Positions 52,155-61,751 are shown, numbered from the stretch's first letter. The stretch: 64,000 bases of DNA from Planococcus sp. CP5-4_YE (GCF_019042655.1 NZ_JAHPZO010000012.1:54486-118485); one strand, 5' to 3'. The notes: a model not told the origin generated them from the letters alone. Numbers and translations: made by a program.

Positions 52155-53669
52155 TTACATGCGCAAGCTGATCCCTGGCCCGATCGGAATCCCAGTCAAG
52201 GCAAAGATGATCATCATGACAAGCCATACGCCGAAGAAGATAAGGCTATACGGCAGCATCAAAGAAATCAAAGTGCCAAGGCCCGCTTTTTTATCGTATT
52301 CCCGCATGAAAGCGAGGACGATTAAAATATAAGGATTGAGCGGTGTAATGATATTCGTTGATGAATCGGCGATGCGGAACGCCAATTGGACAAATGCCGG
52401 GTGATAATCGAGCAGCATGAACATCGGAATGAAAATCGGTGCCATCAATGCCCATTGTGCAGATCCACTGAAAATCAATAGATTCAACAACGCGGCGAGA
52501 ATACTGAAGCCGACCATGACCGGCAAGCCGGTCATATTGATGCTCGTCAAGAACTCAGCACTGTTGACGGCGAGCCAGATGCCCAAATTGCTCCAGTTGA
52601 AATAATTGATAAACTGGGCGGCAGCGAAGATTAAGACAATATAGCCGGACATGTCCTTGATGGCATCTCCCATATAAGCCGGGATATCTTTGGATTCGGT
52701 AATTTTCTTGACGGTGATGCCGTATGCGACAGCCACTGTAATGAAGAAGAACAGAATGATCGGCACGATGCCAGAAAGGAATGGCGATGGGATGATGCCG
52801 CCGTCTTCATTGCGGACAGGTGAACCTGGGAAGAACAACAGCAAGGCGATTAAGCCGATGTATACAGCCCCCGCGATCACGGCATTCAGCAAGCCTTTGT
52901 TTTCCTGTTTCGTCACCGGTTCAAATGAATTATCGGCTCTGCCTGTGTATGTACCAAGGCGTGGTTCAACCAGTTTCTCGGTAATGATCGCCCCGACAAT
53001 CGCCATAACGATAACGGAAGCACTCATGAAATACCAATTGTCGACCGGCGTGACGACGAACGAATCATCAATTGCCCTGGCCGCTTCTGTGGAAATCCCG
53101 GACAATAGCGCATCCGTCCCGGTTACCAGAATATTTGCTGTGAAACCGGCACCGGTCCCGGCAAATCCTGCTGCCAGCCCTGCGAGTGGATGCCTCCCGA
53201 CAGAAGCGAAAACCATTGCTGCAAGCGGTGGCACCAGGATGAAGGCGGCGTCTGACGCCAAGTTCCCCATGATTCCTGTGAATATAACCGCGTAAGTGAT
53301 CAATGATTTCGGTGCATTCAGAATGGATTTTTTGATGGCGGTCTCCATCAGCCCGACACGTTCTGCCAAACCGATTCCGAGCATCATGACGAGCACGAGC
53401 CCGAGTGGCGCAAAGCCGGTGAAGTTATTGATGGTCTCTGCGAGGATGTAACGAATCCCTTCTCCTGAGACAATGCTTTGAATCGCCAGCTCCTCACCCG
53501 TTCCGGGATGGACGACGGTCGTGCCAAGTGAACTAACGAGCCATGACAGCAAGACGACAAAAACTGCTAAATATACAAAAATGAAGAATGGATCGGGCAA
53601 GCGGTTGCCCCACTTTTCGATGAAATTCAAAAATCCTTTTTTGTCTGGTTGTTCAGTCGGTGTTGCCAT
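52155..53669 (-). CDS. AbgT family transporter (p-aminobenzoyl-glutamate type)
   Basis: A 504-residue transporter with about eleven to twelve TM segments. Family features are FIFVYLAVFVVLLSWLVSSLG, the repeated re-entrant hairpin motifs NLASDAAFILVPPLAAMVFASVG and SGSAQWALMAPIFIPMFMLL, and NIITPLNPYILIVLAFMREY near the C-terminus. AbgT proteins import p-aminobenzoyl-glutamate or export sulfonamides. It is the last gene of a five-gene minus-strand operon with three amidohydrolases and a regulator. Start at ATG 53669 with GGGAGG 5 bases upstream. Confidence 0.93.
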   Translation of the reverse strand: MATPTEQPDKKGFLNFIEKWGNRLPDPFFIFVYLAVFVVLLSWLVSSLGTTVVHPGTGEELAIQSIVSGEGIRYILAETINNFTGFAPLGLVLVMMLGIGLAERVGLMETAIKKSILNAPKSLITYAVIFTGIMGNLASDAAFILVPPLAAMVFASVGRHPLAGLAAGFAGTGAGFTANILVTGTDALLSGISTEAARAIDDSFVVTPVDNWYFMSASVIVMAIVGAIITEKLVEPRLGTYTGRADNSFEPVTKQENKGLLNAVIAGAVYIGLIALLLFFPGSPVRNEDGGIIPSPFLSGIVPIILFFFITVAVAYGITVKKITESKDIPAYMGDAIKDMSGYIVLIFAAAQFINYFNWSNLGIWLAVNSAEFLTSINMTGLPVMVGFSILAALLNLLIFSGSAQWALMAPIFIPMFMLLDYHPAFVQLAFRIADSSTNIITPLNPYILIVLAFMREYDKKAGLGTLISLMLPYSLIFFGVWLVMMIIFALTGIPIGPGISLRM

Positions 53670-53690
53670 TCCCATTCCTCCCTTTTCGTT

Positions 53691-55004
53691 TTATGCACCG
53701 AATAACAAACGGTACAATTTCCGCGGCCGGCCGCGACGCCCGGCTTCTTCCCCCGCCACTTCCGCGAGGCCGATGCTCTCGAGCTCCGTTAAGATCCTGC
53801 GCGCATTGCGTTCTGTGCTGTTCATCCATTGCGATAATTCCAAGGCCGTGAGTTCAACTTTCGCGTAATGGTGGGACAAGGATTCAATGCGTGAAATTAC
53901 GGTCTGGCTAATCGCTGCGTCTTTCAACGCTTCCTGCCATTTCGACTCGGAACTGCGGCGGCTGTAACGGAGACGGTCGCCTGATGAGTTGATTTCCGTC
54001 ACTTTTCCGCCTTCGTCAATATTGATGACTACGCCGTTCTCTTTTTCTCGGGCGTAGTCAAGCGCCAGCCGGACATTCTGCTCGGATTCCGTGACGGTCC
54101 GGCCATAGCCGATGCCGATGCGGACCTGAAACTTGCTGTTGGCAAAAATCTCTTCCTTTAGCTCTTCCGGATGATGGAATTTGCTGTAAAGTTCCAATTC
54201 CCCACGAGTCGTATAAATAAAGTAAATGCCATTGCCCATTCCGACTTTCGAGCCTTGGACTTCTTCCGCAAAATCGATGAGCACCCGGTTCATCGCCAGT
54301 TCCTGGCGTTCGATCTTGAACGGCGTCTTGCGCTGCTGCGCTTGGCTCGGGTAGATGATTTCAATGCCAATCATCGCCAATTGCTTCATGCGGTACAAGT
54401 CCGACAGGCTTCTTTCTTTGATGACAGAAATCGCTCGGTGGGCGGCGAGTTCCGATACGCTGATCCGGTAGACCGGCACACCGCGTTCTTTCAAACCGTT
54501 ATAGGTGGCGTGAACGCAAGTGAGTGCAGCTTGAATGCGCCCTGATCGGTATAGTTTCTCGTGGTAGTCGATCAATTCTTCAGCCGGGATATAGCCGAGT
54601 TCCGGCGCGGTGTGGATTTCCAGTTTTTCCAGATCGAAATCCTTGAGCATTTTCAGCACTTCGCGGCGCGGAACCGAATCGACACTGATGCTCGATAATA
54701 CTGCGCCTTCTTCCATAAAGGCGTCGAGCATCGTCCCAAGCAGGCTCGACCCATGGAGCAAAATATAATCCGCATGATCTGCATCGATTAACTCTTCTTT
54801 CAAAGCAAAATGATAAGGTGCAGGGCCTGAAAAGAGCCAATGCCCGATACGCTCTGAATGTTGGTTAATGATGTCTTTCGTTTCTTCCGTGTGCTGATAA
54901 ATGAACGGAATAAGCTCGATGCCATCTAAACTTTCTGCCGCTTTCATTGTTTCATTGACCGAATCATTTGGCCCGATTAGCCCGACTTTAACGTTTTCCG
55001 TCAT
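53691..55004 (-). CDS. Operon regulator with binding-protein-like, GGDEF-like and winged-HTH domains
   Basis: A 437-residue protein. Residues 1-200 look like a two-lobed ligand-binding domain (VGLIGPNDSVNETMKAA, PAPYHFALKEELIDADHADY). Residues 230-330 resemble a degenerate GGDEF/cyclase domain (GNGIYFIYTTRGELELYSKF, RIGIGYGRTVTESEQNVRLALDYA) without the GGDEF residues. The C-terminal 80 residues are a winged HTH (ALELSQWMNSTERNARRILTELESIGLAEV). It overlaps the upstream hydrolase by 17 bases. Such proteins occur with AbgT and M20 genes; it likely senses the substrate. GGAGG precedes the ATG. Confidence 0.7.
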   Translation of the reverse strand: MTENVKVGLIGPNDSVNETMKAAESLDGIELIPFIYQHTEETKDIINQHSERIGHWLFSGPAPYHFALKEELIDADHADYILLHGSSLLGTMLDAFMEEGAVLSSISVDSVPRREVLKMLKDFDLEKLEIHTAPELGYIPAEELIDYHEKLYRSGRIQAALTCVHATYNGLKERGVPVYRISVSELAAHRAISVIKERSLSDLYRMKQLAMIGIEIIYPSQAQQRKTPFKIERQELAMNRVLIDFAEEVQGSKVGMGNGIYFIYTTRGELELYSKFHHPEELKEEIFANSKFQVRIGIGYGRTVTESEQNVRLALDYAREKENGVVINIDEGGKVTEINSSGDRLRYSRRSSESKWQEALKDAAISQTVISRIESLSHHYAKVELTALELSQWMNSTERNARRILTELESIGLAEVAGEEAGRRGRPRKLYRLLFGA

Positions 55005-56235
55005 TTGAAGTGGCCTCCATTAAGAAACGGGATAGTAACTCAACACCCATCATCAAATCTTCAGCAGTGGCAAATTCTTCTGGGTGATGGCTCAATCCTT
55101 CCTTACAAGGGATAAACAGCAAGCCACTTGGCCAAGTTTGCGCCATGTTCATGACATCATGGCCTGCGCCGCTGTCCATCCGATGCACCAAATAGGCTTC
55201 GTGGTCGCCCGCATCGACCAATTGCTGGGCGATTTCGTCATCGAGCAAAACAGATGGGTTATCAACCAGCACTTCGATATCGATTTTTACGCCGGTCGAT
55301 TCTTCAATGCGCTTCGCTTCACTCCGTATGGCATCTGCCATCTTTTTTTTCAACGAATCATCCACACTGCGGATATCGACTCCTGCTGTGACCGTTTGGG
55401 GAATGACGTTCATCGAATTCGGCGAGGCAGTCAAGGTCGACACGGTCGCGACCAATGATTTTTCGTATGCGTCATTCATTTGAAGCGACGTCTCTTGGAC
55501 AAATGAAATGAACGGCGCGGCGGCTGCCAGTGCATCTTGCCTTTGGTCCATTGGCGTTGTTCCCGTATGGCCTGCCTTTCCGTTGAAAGTGACCGCTAAA
55601 CGCACCGGGCAAGCGACGCCTTTGACTACCCCATAATCTTTTTCATGATTGACGATGTGCATCCCTTGCTCGATATGCAGCTCGACAAAGCATTCCAATT
55701 CGTGTTTCTGGCGCTTCGCGTTGACCAAATCCTGCCACAGAAATCCTTGGCTTTCGACAGCTTGGGCGAGTGTGACGCCATGTTGGTCTTCAAGTGTGCC
55801 GATGGATGGATCCAATAATCCGCTCATCGCTTTGCTGCCGATTGTCGAGACGCCGAAACGCGAAGATTCTTCCGATCGAAAGCAAATGATTTCGATTGGG
55901 CGCCGCGGATTAAAATCGGCTTCCTTTAACATCTTGACAGCCCCTAGTCCGCATACAACACCAGCGCCGCCGTCGAATGCCCCGCCATTTGGCACAGTGT
56001 CAAGATGGGATCCCGTCGCTACTGCCGCTTTTTCGCCCGCAACATTCCAGCGGGCGATGACATTTCCTGCGGCATCCTCTGAAACGTCGAGCCCCAATTC
56101 TTCAGCAATCGCTTTAAAGACTTCGATCGCTTCCGTTTCTTCCGCGGTATAGCCTTCCCGTGTAAACCCTCGCGGCTGGACCAATACATCGCTTAAATTC
56201 ATCCGTTGCAATTGCTCAATCAGCCAGTTTTTCAC
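54988..56235 (-). CDS. Zn-dependent M20-type amidase (N-carbamoylase/hydantoinase-carbamoylase family)
   Basis: A 415-residue metallo-amidohydrolase. The bimetal site shows in ATGSHLDTVPNGGAFDGGAGV (His, Asp) and FRSEESSRFG (Glu pair), with later His in VELHIEQG. It is a relative of N-carbamoyl-L-amino acid hydrolases (AmaB, HyuC) and allantoate amidohydrolases. The start is GTG 56235 with GGAGG 9 bases upstream. It overlaps its neighbours by 17-20 bases, so translation is coupled. The likely job is hydrolysis of an N-acyl or N-carbamoyl amino acid. Confidence 0.88.
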   Translation of the reverse strand: MKNWLIEQLQRMNLSDVLVQPRGFTREGYTAEETEAIEVFKAIAEELGLDVSEDAAGNVIARWNVAGEKAAVATGSHLDTVPNGGAFDGGAGVVCGLGAVKMLKEADFNPRRPIEIICFRSEESSRFGVSTIGSKAMSGLLDPSIGTLEDQHGVTLAQAVESQGFLWQDLVNAKRQKHELECFVELHIEQGMHIVNHEKDYGVVKGVACPVRLAVTFNGKAGHTGTTPMDQRQDALAAAAPFISFVQETSLQMNDAYEKSLVATVSTLTASPNSMNVIPQTVTAGVDIRSVDDSLKKKMADAIRSEAKRIEESTGVKIDIEVLVDNPSVLLDDEIAQQLVDAGDHEAYLVHRMDSGAGHDVMNMAQTWPSGLLFIPCKEGLSHHPEEFATAEDLMMGVELLSRFLMEATSNDGKR

Positions 56236-57544
56236 GGGTCTCATCCTCCTTCAGCAAATAATCAGTTGTCCGGATCAAAGTTTCCACTCCTGCCGACAAT
56301 GCCCGTTCCTCATAATCAAAGCGCGGGTGGTGATGGCCGGCTGGCAAGGGGCTGGTAAAAATCATAAATGTCGCTTTGCCGCCGCGTTCGCGAACGCGCT
56401 CCATCATATAGGTAACATCTTCAGAAGCGCCAATTGGCAAATGCGGCACAATGTTCAAGTGCTTTGATGCAGCACAGGAACGTTCTACAATGTCAGCGAA
56501 CTCGAGATCTGCGTGGGCCGAAATTGCTTTTCCCATATGCTCGATTTCCAGTTCGACATCAAACATCGCTGCACTCGCCTTTAGGATGCGCAATGCATTT
56601 TCCTGCATGTATTCATCCAATTCATTGGTTTCGCCACGCGTCTCGATTTCCATCAACGCACGATCTGCGATGATATTGCGTCCCGAGCCGGCGTACAAAG
56701 TCCCGACATTGACGCGCGTCGCCCCGTCTTTATGGCGCGAAATGCTATGCAAATGCAGGGTGGCGGATGCGGCAGCCAGCAACGCGTTGCGCCCAGCGTT
56801 CGGCTCCAATCCGGAATGCGCCGATTTGCCGTTGAATTTCGCGTTAATCTTGGAACTCGCCAAGAACTTCGATGTAGCTGCTGCGACGGTTCCTGATGGC
56901 AAGTCATGTATTCCGACATGGCCGCTCAGGAAATAATCGGCATCATCGAGCCAGCCTTTCTCGACAACAGCCTTTGCCCCGCGCCCGCCTTCTTCGGCTG
57001 GCTGGAATAAAATCGTAAATTTGCCGCGAAGACTGTCTTTTTTCTTCGATAGATACTCAGCTAGCCCAAGCCCGACAGCGGCATGGCCATCATGCCCGCA
57101 TGCGTGCATCATGCCGGGAACATCCGAGCGGAAATCTCGCTTAGCCGGCACATGGGCTGAAGCATCGTCTTCTTCGATCGGCAAGGCGTCAATATCGAAG
57201 CGGTAAGCGAAATTCGGCCCTTTTTTGCCGGTATCGAGCACGGCAGCAAGTCCGGTATGCCCGCCTTTCATTCGCTCCAGGAATTCTTGGGGTACGCCTT
57301 GATCGAGCGCGCGTTGTTCCTGCTGCTTTAGAAATTGCTCATCAGGAACACCCATGCGTTCATCGCTGGCCAAAAAATCGGTACCATAAAACAATTCGAA
57401 ACCTTTACCGGCCAGTTGTTCGCTTAACTCATGCGTCGTGACATATTCCGCAAAGCCAATTTCGGGATACTTATGCCGGTTGCGCCTTTGTTCGATAAGA
57501 TGTGGCTCTATTTCTTCCATAAACCGATCAATAGTATCTGCCAT
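56216..57544 (-). CDS. M20 amidohydrolase, AbgA-like
   Basis: A 442-residue peptidase/amidohydrolase resembling the p-aminobenzoyl-glutamate utilization subunit AbgA. The metal motifs are YRFDIDALPIEEDD (Asp), MMHACGHDGHAAVGLGLAEYL (His and Asp), FQPAEEGGRGAKAV (Glu) and GHHHPRFDYEERAL near the C-terminus. In AbgA/AbgB the pair cleaves pABA-Glu to pABA and glutamate. GGGGG lies 7 bases before ATG 57544. It lies between two other hydrolase genes and overlaps the next by 20 bases. Confidence 0.9.
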   Translation of the reverse strand: MADTIDRFMEEIEPHLIEQRRNRHKYPEIGFAEYVTTHELSEQLAGKGFELFYGTDFLASDERMGVPDEQFLKQQEQRALDQGVPQEFLERMKGGHTGLAAVLDTGKKGPNFAYRFDIDALPIEEDDASAHVPAKRDFRSDVPGMMHACGHDGHAAVGLGLAEYLSKKKDSLRGKFTILFQPAEEGGRGAKAVVEKGWLDDADYFLSGHVGIHDLPSGTVAAATSKFLASSKINAKFNGKSAHSGLEPNAGRNALLAAASATLHLHSISRHKDGATRVNVGTLYAGSGRNIIADRALMEIETRGETNELDEYMQENALRILKASAAMFDVELEIEHMGKAISAHADLEFADIVERSCAASKHLNIVPHLPIGASEDVTYMMERVRERGGKATFMIFTSPLPAGHHHPRFDYEERALSAGVETLIRTTDYLLKEDETREKLAD

Positions 57545-57555
57545 GTCCATTCCCC

Positions 57556-58731
57556 CTATTTGTTCAATTCCGCGAGTACATCAAGCGCTGCCTGTGCCAT
57601 TAAGCCCGTACCGATCGGCAATGCCTGTTCGTCGATCATAAAGCCTGGGTCATGAAGCGGTTTTTGGTGTTCGCCAACCGATGTTCCGAGCCAGTAATAA
57701 ACACCTTCGTATTTTTTCAAGAAGCGCCCGAAATCTTCGCCTGCCATGCTGCCGATCACTTCAGGAACAGCTTCCGGACCCAATTGACTCTTTGCAGATT
57801 GGCGGACCACTTCCGCCCAGCGTTTCGTGTTGACCGTTGCCGGATAGCCATCCGAATAATCGATTTCACACGAGCCGCCCATCATTTCAGCTGCGCCTTT
57901 GACGACTTCGTGGAAGCGTTTTTTCAATAATTTCTTCGTTTCGTCTGATAACGAACGAATTGTGCCTTCCAATACCACACTATCCGCCACGACATTGTAA
58001 CGGTAGCCTCCCGAGATCTTTCCGATCGTGATGACCCCAGAGTCCATCGGGTTGGCATTTCGGCTAATGATGGTCTGGATGGCCGACATCACTTGGTTCG
58101 CGATAACGATTGCATCAATTGTCTGATGCGGCATGGATGCATGGCCGCCCGCTCCGTTGATCGTTACTTGAAAACGGTCAGAGTTCCCCATAATCGCCCC
58201 GTCGATGACGCCGACTTGCCCAGCCGGAAGCCCAGGCCATACGTGCTGCGCCAATATGACATCCGGCTGGTATCGATCGAACACGCCATCTGCCATCATC
58301 TGGTCTGCCCCGCCAATCGGCGCATTTTCTTCGGCTGGCTGAAAAATAAGCAGCACCGTTCCTGCTATCTCGTCTTTTTGTTGCTGGAGCAATTTCCCGA
58401 CTCCCAAAAGCATCGCTGTATGGGCATCGTGGCCGCATGCATGCATTTTTCCGTCAACTTTGGATTTGAACGGAACATCTGCTTTCTCCATAATCGGCAA
58501 GGCGTCGATGTCGGCACGCAACCCGACCATTTTCCCAGGCTTGCCGCCTTCAATCACACCAAGCACGCCTGTTTTTGCAAATCCACTGTAGAATTGAATG
58601 CCGTATGCTTCGAGCTTTTCTTGGATTTTCTTGGAAGTTTCCATTTCTTCTCCGCTCAGTTCAGGCTCTTCGTGGAGATGGCGGCGAAACTCGCGAACTT
58701 CTTCAAATACCTCTTGTGCTTGTTGTTTCAT
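57556..58731 (-). CDS. M20 amidohydrolase (hippurate hydrolase-like)
   Basis: A 391-residue amidohydrolase and first gene of the operon. Metal ligands are seen in GLRADIDALPIMEK, KMHACGHDAHTAMLLG and FQPAEENAPIGGA, with a dimerisation lid domain in the middle and GSMAGEDFGRFLKKYEGVYYWLG near the C-terminus. The subfamily includes hippurate and N-acetyl-amino acid deacylases. GCAGGTG lies 7 bases before ATG 58731; an upstream frame from 58776 runs through the leader. It is not separable from AbgB by sequence alone. Confidence 0.9.
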   Translation of the reverse strand: MKQQAQEVFEEVREFRRHLHEEPELSGEEMETSKKIQEKLEAYGIQFYSGFAKTGVLGVIEGGKPGKMVGLRADIDALPIMEKADVPFKSKVDGKMHACGHDAHTAMLLGVGKLLQQQKDEIAGTVLLIFQPAEENAPIGGADQMMADGVFDRYQPDVILAQHVWPGLPAGQVGVIDGAIMGNSDRFQVTINGAGGHASMPHQTIDAIVIANQVMSAIQTIISRNANPMDSGVITIGKISGGYRYNVVADSVVLEGTIRSLSDETKKLLKKRFHEVVKGAAEMMGGSCEIDYSDGYPATVNTKRWAEVVRQSAKSQLGPEAVPEVIGSMAGEDFGRFLKKYEGVYYWLGTSVGEHQKPLHDPGFMIDEQALPIGTGLMAQAALDVLAELNK

Positions 58732-58853
58732 AGCTATCACCTGCTTTTCGTATTTAAGGAAATAAACCTTAATCATTCCGTTAATAGAAAGTGTACCGTA
58801 TTTGACTTATAAAATGCTACCCCCCCATTTTGATTTTTCTGAATATCCTTCCA

Positions 58854-58892
58854 TAAAAAAAGAAGCCTTCACTATAGCGAAGGCTTCTTTAG
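58854..58892. terminator. Terminator of the 58.9 kb gene
   Basis: Stem AAAGAAGCCTTC-GC / GC-GAAGGCTTCTTT with loop ACTATA-like and T7 on the minus strand. Confidence 0.9.
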
Positions 58893-58940
58893 AAGTCGAG
58901 ATTTTTTGATTCTACTATATGGCCGCATGGTATGAAAAAA

Positions 58941-59732
58941 TTATTCGTACAATGCAGCGAATTGTTTTTTACATTGCTCAATAATGGTGAAAATCGAAAA
59001 GTCGTGCACTTCGTTGTATTTGATGCCTAGTGTTTCCAAATATCCAGCCAGTTCGGTGTACAACTTCTCATAGATTTCCATGAATGCCGGATCAGTGAGT
59101 TCCTCGATCGTTTTTATATAGTCAACTGCCCGTTCCGTTTCGCCCGCTTGCCTCATAACGTAAAGCTCACTTATGGTGTGAATCACATGGTGGAATGTCC
59201 CTGTAACATATGCTTCAGAAAAACTATCTTCCTTTTTGGCCAAGACGAACGGCAAGGTTTTTAAAAATAAATCTGTGGAACCTTCCAGCCCTCGCCGAAC
59301 CATTGTACTGTGGACTTGGCAGAAGTATGTTTGCCAACATTGATAGTTGTCACTATTGTCCAACTCCTGCCATTCAGCGTGCCGACGAATATCCATGTTC
59401 TGTTTGAAATGCTCAATCGCCTGGCCAATGACAAAGGCAATTAAAGGAATAGTGTCATTTCCTGACATTTCAATTCCGATGATGCTTTTGACCCCAAACG
59501 GATGATGTACGGCTTTTTTGCCATCAAATTCATCGTCGATAATTCCATATTCAGTGAAGATTGCGTGGCTGAAGTCTTTGCGTTCACTATAAAAGAAAAG
59601 AAGTTCAATTTTATCTTTGAAATTAAACGGTTTATACGCCGTTTTTGCTGTTTTCACCATAGCAGGAATATCAATTTCCCGCTCCCCATCCATCAATTCA
59701 ATATAGCGGATACCTTGTTCCGTAGTTTTCAA
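58941..59732 (-). CDS. 263-residue protein of unknown function
   Basis: I do not recognise this product. It is soluble, mostly helical, Glu/His/Phe-rich, and starts KTTEQGIRYIELMDGEREID. A central FVIGQAIEHFKQNMDI helix and the segment FCQVHSTMVRRGLEG lead to a C-terminal helical half ending EQCKKQFAALYE. Some features recall four-helix or SUKH-like immunity proteins, without clear motifs. The start is TTG with GAAGGAG 8 bases upstream; a promoter lies at 59807-59836. Confidence 0.7.
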   Translation of the reverse strand: MKTTEQGIRYIELMDGEREIDIPAMVKTAKTAYKPFNFKDKIELLFFYSERKDFSHAIFTEYGIIDDEFDGKKAVHHPFGVKSIIGIEMSGNDTIPLIAFVIGQAIEHFKQNMDIRRHAEWQELDNSDNYQCWQTYFCQVHSTMVRRGLEGSTDLFLKTLPFVLAKKEDSFSEAYVTGTFHHVIHTISELYVMRQAGETERAVDYIKTIEELTDPAFMEIYEKLYTELAGYLETLGIKYNEVHDFSIFTIIEQCKKQFAALYE

Positions 59733-59806
59733 TAGTTTAACTCCTTCTCTCTATATCCATTTTGCATCATTTCTCAAGTCATTTCCATTCTCATATGGTT
59801 AGCCTT

Positions 59807-59836
59807 ATTATAAGAAAAATCTTTTCCATAATACAA
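59807..59836 (-). promoter_or_regulatory. Candidate promoter of the 58.9 kb gene
   Basis: On the minus strand TTGTAT and TATAAT are separated by 18 bases, about 70 bases before the TTG start. Confidence 0.5.
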
Positions 59837-59892
59837 GTAAGAGCTTTTTCCCTTTTTATGCAAGGTCTAAACATTCCCTCAACTAAATCCTG

Positions 59893-60032
59893 TCAGCGCG
59901 CCCACTGGCCTCCTTGTGAATTCTCCATCTGCTTACGCGCACGTTCTGATGCAAAATAATCAAGTACATCAGGTCGGGAAAGCGCAGATTTTATTTTCGG
60001 GTCCTGATGAAAGCATTTTTAAAATGTGTCAC
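59893..60032 (-). pseudogene. Frameshifted 46-codon gene
   Basis: AAGGG lies 6 bases before GTG 60032, opening MTHFKNAFIR. After CATCAGG the frame is lost, but the next frame continues DPKIKSALSRPDVLDYFASE and ends QWAR plus TGA. Adding one C in TTCATCAG (to TTCATCCAG) rejoins them as a normal 46-residue protein. The composition is strongly protein-like. I do not recognise the family. Like the Hsp20 break, this could be a single-base sequencing error or a real decay. Confidence 0.45.
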
Positions 60033-60216
60033 TTAAAGCCCTTCAAAACCCTTGAATGATATGACATGTATGTCAAGATCGAAGAATTGGCCACAAGCAC
60101 AAAACTGCTTCCGCCAAACGTTGAAGAACGTTAATTCGATTAGCATCAGCTCAAGCCCAGCCTTTAATTGTGTGTATGGCTCAAGTTTTGCTATTTGTAC
60201 AGCCAGCACACTTTGG

Positions 60217-60246
60217 TTGTTTCATGGTTTTCATTGCGGCTATAAT
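60217..60246 (+). promoter_or_regulatory. Candidate promoter of selO
   Basis: TTGTTT (60217-60222) and TATAAT (60241-60246) are spaced 18 bases, about 45 bases before the start codon. Confidence 0.55.
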
Positions 60247-60290
60247 AACAGGAAAGACATACCAAAAAACCGATGATAGGAGGCGCTCCC

Positions 60291-61751
60291 ATGAACTATA
60301 CAGAGAGCGGCTGGAAACTATGCAATAGTTATGCAAGCCTGCCAAAAACCTTATATGCCCCTATGGAAGTCAATCCGGTCCCCTCGCCTCAACTCGTTAT
60401 TACAAACCGAGCATTGGCGAATTCACTTGGCCTGGATCCGGAACGGCTGGATAGCCCCGATTCCTTGCAAATGTTAGCAGGCAATCGTTTTCCTGCTGAC
60501 AGCTTCCCGCTTGCCCAGGCCTATGCTGGCCATCAATATGGCCAATTTACGATGCTTGGCGACGGCCGCGCCATTTTAATCGGCGAACAGCTGACACCGG
60601 ACGGCGAGACTTTCGATATTCAATTGAAAGGGTCCGGCCTCACTCCTTTTTCCAGAAGCGGAGACGGCCGTGCGGCACTCGGGCCCATGCTTCGGGAATA
60701 CATTATCAGTGAAAGTATGCACGCACTCGGTATTCCTACCAGCCGGAGCCTGGCCGTTGTATTGACAGGAGAAAAGATCCAGCGCTACTCTGCAGAGCCG
60801 GGAGCGATTCTGACACGGGTGGCCTCGAGCCATATCCGTGTCGGCACTTTTCAGTTTGCCGCAAAATACCGCTCGACTGAAGATTTAAAGGCTTTGGCGG
60901 ACTACACGATCAAACGGCATTTCCCAGAGATCACCGGGCCTGACCGCTATGTCGAATTATTCCGCCAGACAGCGCAGCGACAAGCTTCACTCATTGCCAA
61001 ATGGCAGCTCGCGGGATTCGTCCACGGGGTCATGAACACGGACAATATGGCGATCAGCGGCGAAACGATCGACTACGGACCATGCGCTTTTCTGGACCGT
61101 TACGATGAGTCCGCGGTCTTTAGCTCGATTGATGCCGGCGGCCGTTATGCTTACCGCAACCAACCGCTCATCGGAGGATGGAATTTAGCTCGTTTTGCGG
61201 AATCTCTGTTTCCGCTGTTGGATGAGATTCCTGAAAAACAGGCCTTGGCGTCTCTCCAAGGAGCGCTCGAGGAATATGTAAGTTTGCAAAAGAACTTATA
61301 TTTGACAGGCATGCGCGAAAAACTCGGTTTGTTTACCGAAACGCCTGAAGATGAACAATTGATCAATGAGCTGCTAGAATTGATGCAGGAAAAGCAAGCG
61401 GACTATACCAATACATTCCGTTTCTTGACCTTCGAAGCTGTTGAAGAGCCAGCACTGGCAAACGACCCGGCTTTTAAAGAGTGGAACAGCCGCTGGAAAG
61501 CCCGCCAACAGCTAGAGGGGCGTTCAGAACAAGAAATTCTGGAACTCATGAAGAGCAAAAACCCAGCTGTCATCCCACGCAACCACCGTGTTGAAGCGGC
61601 ACTGGAAGCGGCGGCTCAAGGCGATTATGCAGTGATGGAGAAGTTATTGGACATTCTACGAGATCCCTATGCTCATTCAGACGAGCAACAGTCCTTTGCT
61701 GCCCCACCGCCCCCTTCAACACCGCCATACCAAACCTATTGCGGCACATAG
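60291..61751 (+). CDS. selO: SelO (YdiU) family protein adenylyltransferase
   Basis: A 486-residue pseudokinase-fold enzyme that transfers AMP from ATP to Ser/Thr/Tyr of target proteins. Family motifs are AGHQYGQFTMLGDGRAILIGE, QLKGSGLTPFSRSGDGRAALGPMLREYI, HGVMNTDNMAISGETIDYGPCAF and the C-terminal TYCGT. The bacterial protein has Cys or Ser where the eukaryotic one has selenocysteine, matching YCGT. It is linked to oxidative-stress control of S-glutathionylation. AGGAGG lies 7 bases before ATG 60291. Confidence 0.95.
   Translation: MNYTESGWKLCNSYASLPKTLYAPMEVNPVPSPQLVITNRALANSLGLDPERLDSPDSLQMLAGNRFPADSFPLAQAYAGHQYGQFTMLGDGRAILIGEQLTPDGETFDIQLKGSGLTPFSRSGDGRAALGPMLREYIISESMHALGIPTSRSLAVVLTGEKIQRYSAEPGAILTRVASSHIRVGTFQFAAKYRSTEDLKALADYTIKRHFPEITGPDRYVELFRQTAQRQASLIAKWQLAGFVHGVMNTDNMAISGETIDYGPCAFLDRYDESAVFSSIDAGGRYAYRNQPLIGGWNLARFAESLFPLLDEIPEKQALASLQGALEEYVSLQKNLYLTGMREKLGLFTETPEDEQLINELLELMQEKQADYTNTFRFLTFEAVEEPALANDPAFKEWNSRWKARQQLEGRSEQEILELMKSKNPAVIPRNHRVEAALEAAAQGDYAVMEKLLDILRDPYAHSDEQQSFAAPPPPSTPPYQTYCGT

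Noticed and set aside
60062..60075. TGACAT-GT-ATGTCA inverted repeat as an operator
   Set aside because: A single short dyad in a spacer next to a broken micro-gene; no second copy or regulator link was seen.
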